DNA of 64,000 nt. Origin: Oscillospiraceae bacterium. Its GTDB lineage: Bacteria; Bacillota; Clostridia; Oscillospirales; Ruminococcaceae. The notes below the pieces were generated by a model, which worked only from the letters and a program-made list of their open reading frames with translations, had not been told where the DNA came from and did no database searches. The translations under genes were made by a program, and so were the position numbers. Shown here one piece after another: positions 23,217 through 31,681 of this stretch (position 1 is its first letter; the number at the start of each line of letters is the position of its first letter). Where the stretch lies: assembly GCA_022791315.1 (NCBI GenBank), contig JAAVYW010000008.1, forward strand, positions 48,031 through 112,030, written 5' to 3'.

Positions 23217-24125
23217 TCAACCTTTCTCCTGCTGTTTTGGATTTTGGGCAGCCGAAAGCGCCTCAATCCGGCCGATGAGATACCGGCCCACCTTGGCCAT
23301 CAGGGCGCTCCCGTCCTCCTTCAGGGGCTTGGGCAGCTTCACCAGGAATTCGTCGGCCTCAAAGGTAAAGTCGCCCTCGTAGCCGATTTCGGCCAGCGCC
23401 CCGGCAATGGCCTCCCAGTCCAGGCTCTCGGTAAAGGGGATTGTGTGGCAGTCGTGGAGATGGTCCACGTCCTGCACATGCAGCGCCTGTATCCTCTTTT
23501 TCCCCATCATGCGGATGAAATCCACCGGGTCGATGCCGGTGAGGGCGGTGTGCCCGATGTCTAGGCAGCCGGTAATCCAGGGGCTGTCCAGCTCATCCAG
23601 CAGGTCGCAGAATTCCTCCGGCCAGGAGCAGACGCTCTCGATAATGCAATGCCGTTTTTCGTCATACTGCCACATGTTTTCGGCGCATACCCGGATACCG
23701 TATTCCTCACAATAGGGGATAAGGCTGCGGTAAAATTCCAGGTTTTTCTTCCAGAGAAAGGCCTTGTTTGTGGGGTAGGGCAGGTGGTGGATGGGGTGGA
23801 CGACGATGTTTTTTGCCCCCATCAGCGCAGCGGCCTGCATGGAGCGCAGGATTCGTTCTGTGTTAATTGTGTCAAAGGGCTCCTCGCCCAGCAGGGAGGG
23901 GAAGGGGGCATGCGCCTGGGAAAAGCCGATGCCGCATTCCTGGGCCAGCGCCTTGAGCTTCAGCGTGTGCTCCTTCCAGCCGTCTTGGCAGAAGATCCCC
24001 TGCCCGCTCACCATATCAAAGAAGCCCCAGTCAATGGCGTCAAATCCCGCCCTTGCCAGGATGCGGATACACTCCTCATCCCCAAAAGCCCTAGCTAGTT
24101 CCTCCGTTGTCGTAACTAATTGCAT
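23217..24125 (-). CDS. Sugar phosphate isomerase/epimerase (TIM barrel)
   Basis: A 302-residue TIM-barrel protein of the AP-endonuclease-2/xylose-isomerase-like fold. Motifs in order: FDAIDWGFFDM near 28, SQAHAPFPSL near 74, IVVHPIHHLPY near 107, GIRVCAENMWQ near 145, TGCLDIGHT near 185, and HVQDVDHLHDC near 216. A divalent-metal site is expected from the His, Glu and Asp residues in these motifs. Substrate is unknown. AAGGGGAATC precedes the ATG. The stop codon lies in a perfect hairpin GGTTGAAAA/TTTTCAACC that may act as a terminator. Confidence 0.82.
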   Translation of the reverse strand: MQLVTTTEELARAFGDEECIRILARAGFDAIDWGFFDMVSGQGIFCQDGWKEHTLKLKALAQECGIGFSQAHAPFPSLLGEEPFDTINTERILRSMQAAALMGAKNIVVHPIHHLPYPTNKAFLWKKNLEFYRSLIPYCEEYGIRVCAENMWQYDEKRHCIIESVCSWPEEFCDLLDELDSPWITGCLDIGHTALTGIDPVDFIRMMGKKRIQALHVQDVDHLHDCHTIPFTESLDWEAIAGALAEIGYEGDFTFEADEFLVKLPKPLKEDGSALMAKVGRYLIGRIEALSAAQNPKQQEKG

Positions 24126-24260
24126 AGAGATTCCCCTTTCTTTCCGGGGTAAGCACCTGGCAGTCCCGGATGTCCTTTATCCCCCTCAGTATATCCCTCC
24201 CTCCCGCCGAATGCAAGCCCTGGGGCCTAAAAGTCCGATTTATCTGGAAAATATCGGTGC

Positions 24261-26183
24261 CTATTCCTCCACCGTAATCTGCACGGTGGGGTCGTGGCGC
24301 TTTTCCATCTGCCGCCGCTTTTTCCGGGTGTCCACCGAATCAAACACAATGGAGAAGTCGTAGTCCTCGGGATACATCTGCTCGGCAGGTGCTTTGAGCT
24401 GGAGGCGCTTGTGGTTTACCAGCTGTTTTTTCCGCTGGATTTGTACGCCAATCTGCCCCTTCTCATCGGCGGTCTGGTAGACAATGCCAATCTGCTTGCC
24501 CGGATAGACCATGACACAGTCGCCCCGCTGGAATTTCAGGGCGTGGGCGCTGACCGGCTTGGACGCCTCCTCCCGCCGCAGGGACGAACGGGCGGGGGAG
24601 AAGTGGTGCTCCTCCGCTGCCTGCAAAACCGCTGGGTCGGTCCGGGCCATTTTGGGCTGGGCAGCAGTGCCATAGGCAGCTTGATAGGCCATCTCCAGCA
24701 TGTGCCGGGGCAGGCCCAGCCGCTTGGCGATGTAAAGGGCGCAGCTCTCCCCGGCCTCCCCGATTTCCAAGGTGTAGAGGGGGCGCAGGGATTCCCGGTC
24801 AAAGGCCATGCGGGCGTTGGTGAGCCCTGGGGTCTTGGCGGCGTAATCCTTGATTTCCGGGTAGTGGGTAGTAGCCAGGAAGAGGCAGCCGGATTTTTGA
24901 AGTTCCGCCAATACGGCGGTGGCAATCCCCATACCCTCCGCCGGGTCGGTGCCCGAGCCCAGCTCGTCTAGGAGTACTAGGCTGTCCGGGGTAAGGTGGG
25001 AGAGGATGCGGATGATACCCGTGATGTGGGCCGAGAAGGTGGAGAGGTTTTCCGAGATGTTCTGCCCGTCGCCGATGTCGCAGAGCACTTGGTCGGTGAG
25101 GGCGATGGAGGCGTTATCGCAGGGCAGGTGCAGGCCGCTCTGGGCCATCAGGCAGAAGAGCCCCACGGTTTTGAGCGCCACTGTCTTGCCGCCGGTGTTG
25201 GGGCCGGTGATAACCATCCCCTTGATGCCCTGACCCAGGGAGAAGTCCAGGGGCACGCAGGATTCCCTTGCCAGCAGGGGATGCCGCCCCGCCTCAATGC
25301 GCAGATACCCCTCGGTGTTGAAGGAGGCTGGCACACAGCGCCAGTCGGCACTGAGCTTGGCCTTGGCGAAGACGAAATCCAGTGTCTCCATCCCCTCCAT
25401 GTCCAGCCGTATCACGGAGAGGCAGTCCTCCACCAGCCCGGTGAGCAGGTAGAGGATGCGCTGCTCCTCATTGTGTTCCGCCACTTCCAGGGCCGTCACC
25501 TCATCCCGCAGCTTTGCCACTGCCGTGGGCTCAATAAATACCGTGGCCCCGGTGGAGGAGGTGTCAATCACCATCCCGCTCACCTGATGGCGGTACTCCT
25601 TTTTCACCGGCAGCACATAGTGCCCCTGCCGCTTGGAGATAAAATTGTCTGAGAAATAGTCCTTCTTCCCCCGCAGGATGGTCTCCAGCTTGGCCTGTAC
25701 CTGGTTTTCCGTCACCTCAATTTTCCGGCGGATGCGTTTGAGTTCCGGGGAGGCCTCGCTGTCCACCTGTTCTCCCCGGATACAGCGTTCCAACTCCTCC
25801 CGCAAATCGGGCAAATCGTCCAGCGCCCCGCCATAGGAGGCCAGGGCAGTGTTTAAAATCTCCGCCTTTTTCAGGTAGAGCTTCATCCTGCGGCAGGCCA
25901 TGAGAAACCGCCCCACCGCAGCCAGCTGCCCCGCCGAGAGCTGGCTGCCCTTTTCCGCCAGCACCAATAACTTATCCATCTCCTGCATGGCGGTGAGGGG
26001 CGGGGAACCAAAGGAATCCAGGATAAGCCGTCCCTCCGTGGTCTCCTGAACATGCAGTTCCGCCTCACGCAGCCCCAGATAGGGGGTGAGCTCCGCCAGC
26101 TGCCGCTTGGCGCCGGCTGTCATGGCGTATTCGCAGAGTTTTTCCCGCACAACAGAGAACTCCAATATTGTTTCACTTGACAT
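24261..26183 (-). CDS. MutS2-like ATPase lacking the Smr domain
   Basis: A 640-residue protein, about 140 shorter than full MutS2. It has the MutS-type lever/clamp helices (about 1-280) and the ABC-like ATPase: Walker A GPNTGGKT near 328, Walker B LVLLDELGSGTDPAE near 405, and ATTHYPEIKDYA (H-loop). The C-terminal Smr nuclease domain, usual in MutS2, is missing; instead the protein ends soon after a KOW-like stretch (FQRGDCVMVYPGKQIGIVYQT). MutS2 blocks recombination or splits collided ribosomes; without Smr, cleavage of RNA or DNA is not expected. The gene overlaps the RNHCP gene by 11 bases, so they share a transcript. Confidence 0.85.
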   Translation of the reverse strand: MSSETILEFSVVREKLCEYAMTAGAKRQLAELTPYLGLREAELHVQETTEGRLILDSFGSPPLTAMQEMDKLLVLAEKGSQLSAGQLAAVGRFLMACRRMKLYLKKAEILNTALASYGGALDDLPDLREELERCIRGEQVDSEASPELKRIRRKIEVTENQVQAKLETILRGKKDYFSDNFISKRQGHYVLPVKKEYRHQVSGMVIDTSSTGATVFIEPTAVAKLRDEVTALEVAEHNEEQRILYLLTGLVEDCLSVIRLDMEGMETLDFVFAKAKLSADWRCVPASFNTEGYLRIEAGRHPLLARESCVPLDFSLGQGIKGMVITGPNTGGKTVALKTVGLFCLMAQSGLHLPCDNASIALTDQVLCDIGDGQNISENLSTFSAHITGIIRILSHLTPDSLVLLDELGSGTDPAEGMGIATAVLAELQKSGCLFLATTHYPEIKDYAAKTPGLTNARMAFDRESLRPLYTLEIGEAGESCALYIAKRLGLPRHMLEMAYQAAYGTAAQPKMARTDPAVLQAAEEHHFSPARSSLRREEASKPVSAHALKFQRGDCVMVYPGKQIGIVYQTADEKGQIGVQIQRKKQLVNHKRLQLKAPAEQMYPEDYDFSIVFDSVDTRKKRRQMEKRHDPTVQITVEE

Positions 26184-26592
26184 GATAATTTACCTCATTC
26201 CCAGAGTGTTCCTGTTCTATGGCCTCCAGCATCTGCTCCATCCGTTCCAGGGGGAAGGGGGGCGAGGCCAGAGGCTTGACCGCAATCGACATCAGTTTCA
26301 CCGGGTTATCGTCTGCTGCCACCCGGTTGGAGTGGAACACGCCGCACCGCTTGCAGCGGTGGACAATGGCCCATTCCCCCTCCCGGCGCACCCAGACCCC
26401 CACTGGCTCCATTACGCCGTGGCAGTCGCTCTCCCGGTCTCCTGGCTCGTTGTCCACGTGCAGGCTGGAGAGGCAATTGGGACAGTGGTTGCGGTGCAGG
26501 GTTCCCGCCCCCTCTGGGGTCACGGTACGCCCGCACACGCGGCAGACAAAGGTTTTTTCCGGCTGATTCTGTTGATTTTTGATACGGTGCAT
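26173..26592 (-). CDS. RNHCP domain zinc-ribbon protein
   Basis: A 139-residue protein. CRVCGRTVTPEG then HRNHCPNCLSSLHVD is the RNHCP signature (PF12647), and CHGVMEPVGVW and HRCKRCGVFHSNRVAADDNP add a second metal-binding pair, so it is a zinc-ribbon-like protein with four CxxC-type knuckles. Its role is unknown; in some genomes it lies near translation genes. The ATG giving MHRIKNQQ has AAAGGA at 10 bases. It overlaps mutS2 by 11 bases, suggesting co-translation. Confidence 0.85.
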   Translation of the reverse strand: MHRIKNQQNQPEKTFVCRVCGRTVTPEGAGTLHRNHCPNCLSSLHVDNEPGDRESDCHGVMEPVGVWVRREGEWAIVHRCKRCGVFHSNRVAADDNPVKLMSIAVKPLASPPFPLERMEQMLEAIEQEHSGNEVNYHVK

Positions 26593-26747
26593 ATGAAAAT
26601 CGTTCCTTTCTGTATGGGTAGCTTTTTCAAAACGGGCGCAAAAATCCCTGCCGATTCCGAATACCAAAACCGAAATCCGCAGGGCACTCCCTGAAAAGCC
26701 CCTTCCACACAGGAAGAGACTAAGTTCAAAAAGGACGATGACCGATT

Positions 26748-26888
26748 TCAGCCTTGTTGTGAAGAGGGAACACGCAGGGCTCCGCCGTAAAAATGGCGCA
26801 GTTCACCCGCAGTTTTCCGGTTCACTTCCACGCAGATGCGCGGAAGCTATGCGGCAAATTCCTCACCTTTCACAACATTAGCTGACAT
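26748..26888 (-). pseudogene. Small ORF interrupted by an in-frame amber codon
   Basis: From ATG (26888) the frame reads MSANVVKGEEFAA, then TAG (26847-26849), then LPRICVEVNRKTAGELRHF and on to a TGA, 47 codons in all. GAAAGGATGATGATTC gives a good ribosome binding site and a consensus promoter lies about 55 bases upstream, so expression is expected. The part after TAG looks as protein-like as the part before. It may be a broken gene, a 13-residue peptide gene or an amber read-through gene. No function is assigned. Confidence 0.4.
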
Positions 26889-26943
26889 GAATCATCATCC
26901 TTTCTACTTTTCTAAACTGGGGAACCCTCCCCGAAACAAGGCC

Positions 26944-26972
26944 AGTATAGCAGAAACAAAATTTCCTGTCAA
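26944..26972 (-). promoter_or_regulatory. Promoter of the amber ORF and probably RNHCP-mutS2
   Basis: On the minus strand TTGACA (26967-26972), 17 bp, TATACT (26944-26949). It is the only clear promoter before the RNHCP and mutS2 genes, about 350 bases upstream of the first. Confidence 0.7.
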
Positions 26973-27735
26973 CTCTTTTTTTCTCTTTGAGGGTTCCTTT
27001 CTCTCGGGTCTGTCGCGCCGCAGGCAAATGAAAGTTTTCGGGCCAGCGCAGCCGGCCTTGTCTACACCTTTTCAAAGGGTGGTGAAGACCAACTGCGTTG
27101 GTCTGGCAAGAATCGCCTTGCGATTCTTGAAAGTCAAGCCATAGGCTTGACTTTTCCAAAGACACAGCCTTTGGTCGCTCGTCGCAATGAGCGAAACCCC
27201 CTTCTCCCCGGGCGGCGTATTATATCAAAGCCAAGGCTCGCACCCAGCCAACAAGCCGCCCTCCTCCCAGTTCCCCTTTGCCGGTAACACTTCCCACCCC
27301 CTCGCCGCCTTTGCCAACGGCAAACAGGCCCCATCTCCATCTCAGCCCAGTCTTGCCGGTTCCCGCACCGAGCAGGCAGAGGCCAACCTTCGTTGGCCTG
27401 GTTCCTTGCCTTGCCGCAAGGAAACGAAAGGCCCATAGGGGCTTTTGCTCCTATACAGATTTGGCGGTGTTGGTAGGGGTCACTCGGGTGTCGGCGGACG
27501 CTCCGGATGTCAGCGTTCTCCCCCTTTATCAGTGACAAGGCCAGGTGAAGCGGGCTCGGTGCGGCCCCGATGTTAGTTCGCCTTGGCTCGTTCGGGGGCG
27601 AGTGGGTTCTCATTTAGCCTCTCTATGTCCCAAAATGCTGCTCCCATTCGCCTATTCCTAGTTATCCTTCTCGCGGGAGGGAAGGCCTGATAGAAAGGGG
27701 CGTCCTTTAAAAAACTAGAAAAGTCCCCGTCAAGG
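26973..27735. other. Gene-poor, palindrome-rich intergenic stretch
   Basis: No reading frame here has a good start and family. Five hairpins stand in tandem at 27087-27194: GACCAAC/GTTGGTC, AAGAATCGC/GCGATTCTT, AAGTCAAGCC/GGCTTGACTT, CCAAAG/CTTTGG and TCGCTC/GAGCGA, with loops of 3 to 8 bases. Two more follow: GGCCAAC/GTTGGCC (27381-27398) and CCTTGC/GCAAGG (27404-27421). The rest is unstructured by eye. The longest open frame on the minus strand (about 159 codons) has no recognisable content. Confidence 0.5.
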
Positions 27736-27764
27736 TTGAGTTTTTCTTCTGAGTATAGTACAAT
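27736..27764 (+). promoter_or_regulatory. Promoter of the DUF3783 gene and following operon
   Basis: TTGAGT (27736-27741), 17 bp, TACAAT (27759-27764), 60 bases before the start codon. Confidence 0.6.
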
Positions 27765-27823
27765 ATCCCCAGACCGAAAATGCACCCAGGACGGAAAAAT
27801 CCAAGAATGGAGGAAAAGGAAAG

Positions 27824-28201
27824 ATGAAAATCACAAACGAAGTGGTGCTCTTTTACCAGGTGGCGGAGGAAAAGGAGACGGCTATCCGTGCAGTGCTGGA
27901 CAAGCTGGGTATCAAAGGGCGCAGGGTGGCGCAGGAGGACTTTGGCAAACCCATCGGGGCTATGGCGGGCCTGCGAGTGCAGGCTGTGGAGGAACCTGGC
28001 GAGGCCCTGCCGGGGGAAATGCTGGTGTTAAACGGCCTCACCTCCCGCCGTTTGAACCAGCTGTTGGCTGCCCTGCGGGGGGATGGCACGTCGGTGGCTC
28101 TCAAGGCAGCTGTCACCGAGCAGAACAAAACCTGGAACGCCTACCGTCTCTACAGCCAGATTCTGGAAGAACACCAGATGATGACCGGCGGAAATCAGTA
28201 G
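27824..28201 (+). CDS. DUF3783 family protein
   Basis: A 125-residue protein of the DUF3783 family (PF12646), a small soluble family common in Clostridia with no known role. Motifs: EVVLFYQV near the N-terminus, VQAVEEPGEALPGEMLVLNGL in the middle and TEQNKTWNAYRLYSQILEEH near the end, the most conserved part. A good ribosome binding site (GGAGGAAAAGGAAAG) precedes the ATG. It is the first gene of an operon with the C_GCAxxG-GNAT fusion and an AraC regulator. Confidence 0.8.
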   Translation: MKITNEVVLFYQVAEEKETAIRAVLDKLGIKGRRVAQEDFGKPIGAMAGLRVQAVEEPGEALPGEMLVLNGLTSRRLNQLLAALRGDGTSVALKAAVTEQNKTWNAYRLYSQILEEHQMMTGGNQ

Positions 28202-28212
28202 GGGGGAGCACC

Positions 28213-29184
28213 ATGTTAAAAGACTGGGCCAGAGAGGCCTATCTACAGCGGAATTTCAACTGTGCCGAATCGGTGCTCTGGGCGGCAAACCGGGCATATG
28301 GCCTGGGGCTCCCCGCGGAAGGGCAAAAGCTCATTGGCGGCTTTGGAGGCGGGCTGGCCTGCGGCAGCACCTGCGGGGCGCTGTGTGGCGCCATGGCTGT
28401 GCTGGGTTTCCTGCGAATGGGGGAGAACGCCCACGCCACCCCGGGCTTCCGGGAGGAGTGCGCGGCGCTCTCCGCTGCTTTCCGGGCCCGCCTGGGCGCC
28501 CTGGACTGCCGGGAACTCACCTCCAAGTACAAAAGAGAGGATGGCACCCGCTGTTTGGAGACAGTGCTCTTGGCCTGCGAGGTGTTGGAGGAGCAGCTGC
28601 AAAAGGCCGGTGCCCTAGAGCCGCAGCCCGGCCCTGGCATCCGTCTGCTCACCACGCGGCTGGTGCTGCGGGACCACTGCTGGGGCGACCTGGAAACCCA
28701 CCACGCCCTCTTTTCCCACCCTGTGGCCATGTGCTACCTTCCCGACATCATGACCCATAGCTTAGAGGAGTCCCGTGCCAATCTCCGCGCCGCCATCCGG
28801 GAGATTGACGCCCCTCGCCGCAGGCTGGTTTTCCTGCGCCTGGAACTGCGGGACACCGGCGAGCACGTGGGCGAGGCAGGCTACACTGTCACCGAAGAGA
28901 CCCCGGCGGGAAAGCTGGCTGGCATGGGCTATTTCCTCCGCCCGGGCTTTTGGGGCCAGGGCTATTGCCCCGAGGCAGTGGAGGCTCTGCTGGGCTATGC
29001 CTTCACCCAGGGAGGGGTCTATCGCATGTCCTGCGGGTGCTTAAAAGAAAACACCCGGTCAGAGCGGGTGATGGTGAAGTGCGGCATGATAAAGGAGGCC
29101 GAGCGCCAGGCGGCCCAGTGGCACGACGGGGCGTTCAAAGACCGGCTGGAATACCGCCTGTTGCGGGAGGAGTGGAAGCCGTGA
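28213..29184 (+). CDS. Fusion of a C_GCAxxG_C_C redox-type domain and a GNAT acetyltransferase
   Basis: A 323-residue protein with two separate domains. The N-terminal 140 residues match the C_GCAxxG_C_C family (PF09719): FNCAESVLWAAN, then GFGGGLACGSTCGALCGAMAVLG and CLETVLLACEVLEE, the cysteines of which may bind a metal or cluster. The C-terminal part (about 150-320) is a RimJ/RimL-like GNAT: RLLTTRLVLRDHCWGD at its start, YFLRPGFWGQGYCPEAVEAL with the acetyl-CoA loop, and the closing NTRSERVMVKCGM segment. The two domains are normally separate. GGGGGAG precedes the ATG. The stop overlaps the AraC start. Confidence 0.8.
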   Translation: MLKDWAREAYLQRNFNCAESVLWAANRAYGLGLPAEGQKLIGGFGGGLACGSTCGALCGAMAVLGFLRMGENAHATPGFREECAALSAAFRARLGALDCRELTSKYKREDGTRCLETVLLACEVLEEQLQKAGALEPQPGPGIRLLTTRLVLRDHCWGDLETHHALFSHPVAMCYLPDIMTHSLEESRANLRAAIREIDAPRRRLVFLRLELRDTGEHVGEAGYTVTEETPAGKLAGMGYFLRPGFWGQGYCPEAVEALLGYAFTQGGVYRMSCGCLKENTRSERVMVKCGMIKEAERQAAQWHDGAFKDRLEYRLLREEWKP

Positions 29185-30056
29185 CCGGGGAGCGGGAAGC
29201 CTATCGGAAGAGCGAGTACGACGCCTTCCGCCAGGGCTCGGTCTATGTCCAGCGGGCAACGGTGGAGGGGGAGTTCCGCCAGCACACCCATGACTTTGCC
29301 GAAATCGTCCTCATTCTGGCGGGCAGCGGGGAGCACCTGGTGGGCAGGCAGGCCTATCCCCTGCGCCGGGGGGATGTCTTTGTCATCAAGGGCGACACCC
29401 GCCACGGCTTTTGCCGCGCGCAGGGCCTCGAGATGGTGAACCTGATGTACGACCCCCGAATGCTCCTCGCCCAGGGGGAGGGGCTTCAGTCCATCCCTGG
29501 CTTTGACTATCTCTTCCTGGTGCAGCCCGAAATCCTGGGCCGCACCCCCTACCCCTATACCGTCTTCCTGGAGGGGGAGGAGGTGGAGACCGCTGCCTGC
29601 CTCTGCCGGTTCCTCCTGCGCCGCCTCCAGGAGGGCGGGGAGGATGGGGGCGCCATGCGCTATGGTTTCCTCACCCTGGCGGCCTATTTGGCCGGCCATG
29701 CCCGCCTGCCGGGGGAACTCTCGGAGCGGGTGCAGATTTTTGCCGCGGCTGTGCGCTATTTCCAGGAGCACTATACCCAGCCGGTGACGCTGGAGCAGGC
29801 TGCCGGGGCTGTCTCGGTCTCAGGGCGGCATTTGGAACGGGTGTTTGCCCAGGTCTGCGGCGTCTCCCCCATGGCCTATTTCACCGATTTGCGCCTGGGC
29901 CACGCCGCCCTGCTGCTGCGCAGCACCTCCAAGCCCATCGCCCAAATCGCCGAGGAATCCGGCTTTGCCGACCCCGCCTATTTTACCCGCGCCTTTCGCA
30001 AAAAGTACGGGGCCTCCCCCCGCCAGAGCCGCCAGGGCCTCCTCGCCCCAGAGTAA
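29181..30056 (+). CDS. AraC family transcriptional regulator
   Basis: A 291-residue regulator starting at GTG, which overlaps the previous stop (GTGA), with GGGAGGAG upstream. The N-terminal cupin (about 20-110; HTHDFAEIVLILAGSGEH, YPLRRGDVFVIKGDTRHGF) senses a small ligand, usually a sugar. The C-terminal part (about 190-285) has two helix-turn-helix units: TLEQAAGAVSVSGRHLERVF and KPIAQIAEESGFADPAYFTRAF. It probably regulates the sugar isomerase gene just downstream or its own operon. Confidence 0.88.
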   Translation: MTGEREAYRKSEYDAFRQGSVYVQRATVEGEFRQHTHDFAEIVLILAGSGEHLVGRQAYPLRRGDVFVIKGDTRHGFCRAQGLEMVNLMYDPRMLLAQGEGLQSIPGFDYLFLVQPEILGRTPYPYTVFLEGEEVETAACLCRFLLRRLQEGGEDGGAMRYGFLTLAAYLAGHARLPGELSERVQIFAAAVRYFQEHYTQPVTLEQAAGAVSVSGRHLERVFAQVCGVSPMAYFTDLRLGHAALLLRSTSKPIAQIAEESGFADPAYFTRAFRKKYGASPRQSRQGLLAPE

Positions 30057-30198
30057 CCCCATGTCGGGATTATCCTATTTTCTGTCGCTTTTCCCTCTGG
30101 AAAAACCGCTGAGAACGTGCCATAATGCAGAGGAAAGAAAAACAGGGCAGACCCTTAAGGAAAACACCAAAGCGCCCTGACAGAAAGGATGAAACCAC

Positions 30199-31605
30199 AT
30201 GGTATTACATGTGAAACCTATTTATGTACATCTGATTCACCGCACCGCCTACATGGGCCCCTGCCGTGGCGGCAAAATGGAGCAGCTGGAGCGCAGCTAC
30301 GACGAGCTGATGGCAGCGGAAAACTTTGCCCAGATGAAAACCAAGCTGGCAGAGCTCTACGGCGGCGAGCCAGAAATCCACCTGCAAGAGCCGGTGTACC
30401 TGCCTTTCCTGGACGAGTTCATTGCCCGGGAATCGGATTTGGACAAGGTGAAGGACATCGACACCGACGTCTTCCTGCTGGACGGGATGATGGGCCAGCA
30501 TCTGGCGGTGAATATCGCCAAGAAGTTTAAAAAGCCCATGTGCTCTGTGGGCTGCTGCACCAGCACCGATGTCACCGCCTGCCTGCGGGCTGCCGGGTTG
30601 GAGGCCTACGGGAGCATTGACCTGGCGGGTACCAAGCCCATCTTAAAAATGCTGTGGCAGCGCAAGCTGGTGGAAAATACCCGTGTCCTCTCCATCCTCA
30701 AGGGGGATGTCTGCTCCAAGGGTGTGGAGAGCAATGTGCGGGATTTGGACCGCATCACCAATGACTGGGGAGTGAAGTTCAAGTACTTAAACGCCGAGGA
30801 TTTCCTCCACGAGATTGACACCCTCGACGCCGAAGACAACGCCAAGGCCGAGGCCCTGGCCGATAACCTCATTGCCGGGGCGCAGGACTGCTACATCTCC
30901 CGGGAGATGCTCATCCGCTCTACCCGGGTCTACGTGGCGGTGAAAAAGCTGTTGGAGCGGTTTGACTGCAACGCCTTTACCCTGCCCTGCTTTGAAATCT
31001 GCGCCACACGCCGGCTCCACGAGGAGAAATACACCTTCTGCCTCACCCATTCCCTGCTCAAGGAAGAGGGCATCCCCTCGGCCTGTGAATCGGATTACAA
31101 CGCCCTGCTCTCCATGATTTTGACAATGGCGGTGGCGAAAAACGCCCCCCATATGGCCAACACCCATCCCGCCCTGCCCCACGAGATTCCCGGCGATGTG
31201 CTGGACACCGGCAACCTGATTAAGATGTACCATGCTGTCCCCACCCGCTACATGAAGGGCAGGGATAAGGAGATGGCCCCCTACGGCTTGCAGTGCTTTA
31301 CCGAGGGCCAGTGGGGCGCCACCCTGCGCTACCACTACACCCCGGATATTGGGCAGACGATTACCATGGTGCGGCTCAATCCCCAGGGCACCAAGCTGAT
31401 GGCCGCCAGGGGCACCATTGCCGCCGACATCGACTACAACACCATCGGCTGCGCCACCGGCCTGCTGGTGGACGTGGAGAGCCGCAAGAAGTTCTTCAAG
31501 GCCCAGTGCAACTACGGCCACCACATGACCTGGGCCTATGGCGACATCGCCGAGGAGCTGGAGGACCTGTGCGAGCTGCTGGGCGTGGAGGTAGAACGGG
31601 TTTAA
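30199..31605 (+). CDS. L-fucose/L-arabinose isomerase family protein
   Basis: A 468-residue protein resembling the fucose/arabinose isomerase superfamily. DVFLLDGMMGQHLAVNIAKKF and VGCCTSTDVTACL lie in the N-terminal half; CESDYNALLSMILTM and ANTHPALPHEIPGD near the middle carry acidic and His residues of a divalent-metal site; the C-terminal part (about 375-465) is a beta-barrel-like domain (ARGTIAADIDYNTIGC). It likely interconverts an aldose and a ketose; the substrate is not decided. AAAGGATG precedes the ATG. The AraC gene immediately upstream is the likely regulator. Confidence 0.78.
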   Translation: MVLHVKPIYVHLIHRTAYMGPCRGGKMEQLERSYDELMAAENFAQMKTKLAELYGGEPEIHLQEPVYLPFLDEFIARESDLDKVKDIDTDVFLLDGMMGQHLAVNIAKKFKKPMCSVGCCTSTDVTACLRAAGLEAYGSIDLAGTKPILKMLWQRKLVENTRVLSILKGDVCSKGVESNVRDLDRITNDWGVKFKYLNAEDFLHEIDTLDAEDNAKAEALADNLIAGAQDCYISREMLIRSTRVYVAVKKLLERFDCNAFTLPCFEICATRRLHEEKYTFCLTHSLLKEEGIPSACESDYNALLSMILTMAVAKNAPHMANTHPALPHEIPGDVLDTGNLIKMYHAVPTRYMKGRDKEMAPYGLQCFTEGQWGATLRYHYTPDIGQTITMVRLNPQGTKLMAARGTIAADIDYNTIGCATGLLVDVESRKKFFKAQCNYGHHMTWAYGDIAEELEDLCELLGVEVERV

Positions 31606-31681
31606 ACCAGAAAAAATCCATGGAAAAAAGCATTCCCCGCCCGGCAAGCCGGGCGGGGGCTGTGAGAAAGCGGGGAACAAA

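Noticed and set aside
27087..27421. CRISPR array
   Set aside because: Adjacent repeats differ in sequence and there are no equal-length spacers and no cas gene.
27134..27613. Minus-strand frame of about 159 codons in the gene-poor stretch
   Set aside because: No ribosome binding site, a composition unlike the real genes, and it runs through several hairpins.
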